Origin: Oscillospiraceae bacterium | GTDB lineage: Bacteria; Bacillota; Clostridia; Oscillospirales; JAKOTC01 | Length of the DNA: 7,631 nt | NCBI GenBank assembly: GCA_035353335.1 | Contig: DAOPZJ010000084.1 | Coordinates: 1 to 7,631 of the forward strand | Direction of reading: 5' to 3' | Shown here: one piece after another, positions 4,902-7,631 of the stretch | How positions within the stretch are numbered: the first letter of the stretch is position 1 | Layout of the letters: each line of letters starts with the position of its first letter | Translations under genes and position numbers: made by a program | The notes under the pieces: generated by a model | Databases searched by the model: none | Told to the model about the DNA's origin: nothing | The model's input: the letters and a program-made list of their open reading frames with translations, nothing else

Positions 4902-7631
4902 TCACTGATACGGCCTATAAAGCACAAAATCTTGCAACTCGCGTGAAAAACCCGCCTTTTTCAGCAATTCTTCGGCATCTTTCGGGTATTCCTTGACCAC
5001 AATTCGTCGCTGCTCGGCGAAAATCCGCTTGCCCGCATAATCGCGCACAAATGCGAAGAGTGCTTCGGATAAGCGGTTTTGTTCGAACACGCGCAGGGTT
5101 TTCCCCTGCCGCTCGAAAACGGCAACCGGAACGCCCGATTTTAACGCCACCGCAGAACCGGCGACGTTTATAAACACCTTATCGGCTTTGTGCGGCAGGC
5201 ATTTTCCCCACGGCTGCACGGGATCGGCGGCATTTAACCACACAAGTCCCTCGCGCGGGTTTTGTAATGTTAAAATCGTGCCCGCATAATCGTTCTCGCG
5301 GATGAACTGGATGCCCGAAAGCCCCTCGACAAAATAGCCGCGCCGTGCCCTGCCGGTGTATTCCCAGATGCGAAGCGCCCCGAGCGCCTCACTCCACGAA
5401 AGTCCCTGCACCGTCTCACGGCAAATAATCACCGCACGGTCGAAATTGCAGTCGAGTTTTTGTTCAACTGTCGGGATTTTCATCGGGCGGATGACCTCCC
5501 AGCGCCCGGTCAGCACCTGTACGCGCGCGTTGACCCGCTGCCGAACCGTGCCTTTTTCGATTTTACTGCGTTCGAGCCACTGGCGCACCGGAATAAAGCT
5601 GTCGGCGGTCACAAGCCCCTTTTCGGCCAACCGCATCAGCGGCTCGGCGGGAGAACCGCTGACAAGGCCCGAAAACCGCTGCATAAAGCTCGCGCCGCAT
5701 TTTAACAGCGCCTGATAGATCGCCTTTTCATCTTCGTCCAGTCCCTCGGGAATCGGAGTCTCGGCTTCCCAGTCGATATTGGCGGTGCGCCCGAACCGCA
5801 GAGACCCGTCGGGCGAGAGCTGCCAAAAGAACGAACCGCTCCCCACGAGGTTATTTAATATCTGCGGGCTGTATCTGCCGACCCGTGCCGGAAGCAAAAC
5901 GCTCTCCCACGCCTCGGCAGGGTGCGACTCTCCGCACATCAGATTCAAAGCAGTCTCCAATTGTTCGGCGGGCGGTCCGGAAATGTTCATCCGATCGCAT
6001 AACAGTGCAGCATATCGTTCCGCAGGCAGTGTTATCACCTGTCTGCGCCGGTCTTTGATGGTCTCCTGCCGTGCGCGCTCATACAGCGCCGCGTGGTAAT
6101 AGATGCAGTCCTGCACAACAATCTGTTCCTGTTCGGTAAGCTGTGTTAAAACGGCCTGCGCCTCTTCGTCGCTCCATAAATAGCGCTCGGCGACCTGCTC
6201 CGCCGACATCGCGCCCCGATAGCGCAGCAGCCGCCGAACGATTTTTCCCCGCGCTTCAAGGTCTTTATTTTCAAGTGCGATGAGATAGTCCTGTTCCTGT
6301 TCCGAGGCAATCCAAAGCCCCGGTTCTATGTATTTCGCGCGTCCGTGGGCAGCCAGTGTCTCCAGCCACTCGACCGGTACTTCCAAATCACCGGCAATCA
6401 AATCGCCTTCGATCATTAATAGCGAGTGTAGCTGTTCAACATCTTCGGGCATTTTTGCGCGTACCGAAACGCGCTTCAATTGCTGTTGTTCGGGTCTGAT
6501 CGCCCGAACACCTCTTAATGCTTTATCCGTTGCCCGATGGATATTTTGCGGCGTCGGGGAATAGTCGTACATCATCGAAGCTTCGGCCTTTCGGCGCAGC
6601 GGAATCGACATCGGCGACGGCGAACTGCGCTCGATTTCGCGCACCGTGATATCGCCCGACTTGATTCCGTTTAAAACCGCCTCAACGCCCGCGAGGTCCC
6701 AATAATCCTCTAAACATTCGCGCGTCGTCTCGCGGATGATCGGGTGTTTTTGCTGCTCAACCAACGATGAGAGCAGTTCCGCACTGCGCATGCGTTGAAT
6801 CCAGAGCGGCTGGCGGGTGTGGCTTTTCGTTCCCATCAACAGCGCCCGCGCGGTGTTATAGCGAAAATTCATGTTATATAAGGGCGTTGTCGGCAGTACC
6901 GCGGTCACGATTTGACGAGCCGTCTCGGGAACGACCTCCGAAAGTAAGCCCATCGGCAGAGGTTTTGCATCGTAAGGATAGAGCAAAAATCCATCGTCGG
7001 AGATCACACAGTTGATGGTCGACCCGGTGACGCGCGCGGCGGCTTCCTTGACCAAGATCGAAAACGGCTCGTTGACCGGACGCCCGAAAACCGAATGCAC
7101 CATCATCTGGCGCGCGTTGTTGTCGTCGATAAAATGCTCGATGATAATGGTCTTGTCGTCGGGCAGCCCGCCGGTGCACTCAATCTGATGCTTTAAAAAT
7201 CCGAAAGCGCCCTTTGCCGCATGCTTATCCAGCCCTAACTTTTCAATCTCTTCCTGCATTTCGCCGGTCTCGTCGGCACGGGCAAGACGGCGCAGAATCT
7301 GACCGAACGCAAGACCGGTCTGCATCGCGCGCCCCTTGGGGTCGCCGTGCCAAAATGGCAGCCGCGCCCCCGCAGGACTTGCCGGCGCGACAACCACCAC
7401 ATCGCGGTTGATGCTCAAGACTTTCCATGCAAAAGTACCAAGGAAAAACCGATCGTTGATACGGGTCTCGAAAATAAATTCCTCGTCGAGTTCCCCGAGC
7501 TTGACGCCGCCCTCGGTCTTGCAGGTATATTGCCCCCGATCGGGGATCGTGCCGCCCGCGTTGACAGCCAGCATTCGGCTGTAGGCGTCGCCTTCCACCT
7601 TATCGTGAATCCGGTCATAGACCACGCGGGG
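4902..7631 (-). CDS. lhr: Lhr-family ATP-dependent helicase, C-terminal part (N-terminal motor outside the window)
   Basis: The reading frame is open to the right window edge; the stop is TGA at 4902-4904. About 909 residues are present (numbered here from the GTG at 7623-7625), against about 1,400-1,550 for full-length bacterial Lhr, so the two RecA motor domains and the ATPase motifs lie outside. The GTG is internal and not a credible start. Lhr signatures appear in order: NAGGTIPDRG (22-31), GELDEEFIFE (44-53), LPFWHGD (89-95), VHSVFGRPVNEP (176-187), DDGFLL (210-215), then the Lhr C-terminal region with its winged-helix part around 450-545, LLPARVGRY (577-585), GLVTADSF (670-677) and RRGYFVEGL (761-769). 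Lhr enzymes move 3'-5' on single-stranded DNA, unwind RNA:DNA hybrids and are linked to DNA repair; the E. coli C-terminal region has been reported to have uracil-DNA glycosylase activity. No frameshift is seen. Confidence 0.95.
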   Translation of the reverse strand, partial: PRVVYDRIHDKVEGDAYSRMLAVNAGGTIPDRGQYTCKTEGGVKLGELDEEFIFETRINDRFFLGTFAWKVLSINRDVVVVAPASPAGARLPFWHGDPKGRAMQTGLAFGQILRRLARADETGEMQEEIEKLGLDKHAAKGAFGFLKHQIECTGGLPDDKTIIIEHFIDDNNARQMMVHSVFGRPVNEPFSILVKEAAARVTGSTINCVISDDGFLLYPYDAKPLPMGLLSEVVPETARQIVTAVLPTTPLYNMNFRYNTARALLMGTKSHTRQPLWIQRMRSAELLSSLVEQQKHPIIRETTRECLEDYWDLAGVEAVLNGIKSGDITVREIERSSPSPMSIPLRRKAEASMMYDYSPTPQNIHRATDKALRGVRAIRPEQQQLKRVSVRAKMPEDVEQLHSLLMIEGDLIAGDLEVPVEWLETLAAHGRAKYIEPGLWIASEQEQDYLIALENKDLEARGKIVRRLLRYRGAMSAEQVAERYLWSDEEAQAVLTQLTEQEQIVVQDCIYYHAALYERARQETIKDRRRQVITLPAERYAALLCDRMNISGPPAEQLETALNLMCGESHPAEAWESVLLPARVGRYSPQILNNLVGSGSFFWQLSPDGSLRFGRTANIDWEAETPIPEGLDEDEKAIYQALLKCGASFMQRFSGLVSGSPAEPLMRLAEKGLVTADSFIPVRQWLERSKIEKGTVRQRVNARVQVLTGRWEVIRPMKIPTVEQKLDCNFDRAVIICRETVQGLSWSEALGALRIWEYTGRARRGYFVEGLSGIQFIRENDYAGTILTLQNPREGLVWLNAADPVQPWGKCLPHKADKVFINVAGSAVALKSGVPVAVFERQGKTLRVFEQNRLSEALFAFVRDYAGKRIFAEQRRIVVKEYPKDAEELLKKAGFSRELQDFVLYRPYQ

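Noticed and set aside
7623..7625. GTG as the real start of the Lhr-like gene
   Set aside because: The frame stays open to the window edge, the sequence matches the middle of Lhr, and the motor domains are missing, so the gene is simply cut by the window.

Overview
The window looks like chromosomal DNA from a Gram-positive, probably spore-forming clostridial bacterium of roughly balanced GC content. The evidence is the C-terminal tail of a YaaH/SleL-type GH18 glycosidase (a spore-cortex enzyme family), strong AGGAGG ribosome binding sites, vegetative promoters close to TTGACA-N17-TATAAT, and a DUF1538/PII gene pair of a type found in anaerobic Firmicutes. The assignment is an inference from style and gene content. 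No rRNA, tRNA, CRISPR array, insertion sequence or phage gene is visible. Coding density is very high, and no stretch over about 125 bases lacks a gene.

Layout, left to right. Positions 1-101 carry the end of a plus-strand GH18 gene. A perfect 13-bp inverted repeat (123-153) is a shared terminator between it and the convergent minus-strand genes. Everything to the right is on the minus strand, so transcription runs from right to left: an Lhr-family helicase missing its N-terminal motor at the window edge (4902-7631); a 122-base gap with a perfect-consensus promoter and a palindrome over the predicted start of transcription; a 494-residue membrane protein made of two DUF1538 repeats (3295-4779); a protein with two PII-like domains whose start codon overlaps the transporter stop codon (2627-3295); a nitrilase-GDPD fusion protein 24 bases further on (1013-2602); and, behind its own promoter, a divergent thymidylate-synthase-family protein (169-939).

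How they may work together. The transporter, the PII-like protein and the nitrilase-GDPD enzyme appear to form one operon read from the consensus promoter. DUF1538 proteins have been tied to monovalent cation/proton antiport (the UmpA/UmpB pair of Halomonas), and PII-like proteins commonly bind and gate transporters encoded beside them. A self-contained, PII-gated ion transporter is therefore the most economical reading. The nitrilase-GDPD fusion adds a hydrolase that could act on a substrate carrying both an amide and a glycerophosphodiester, and it is the least familiar architecture here. The thymidylate-synthase-like protein keeps the nucleotide-binding and catalytic residues but departs from true ThyA around the folate side and at the C terminus.
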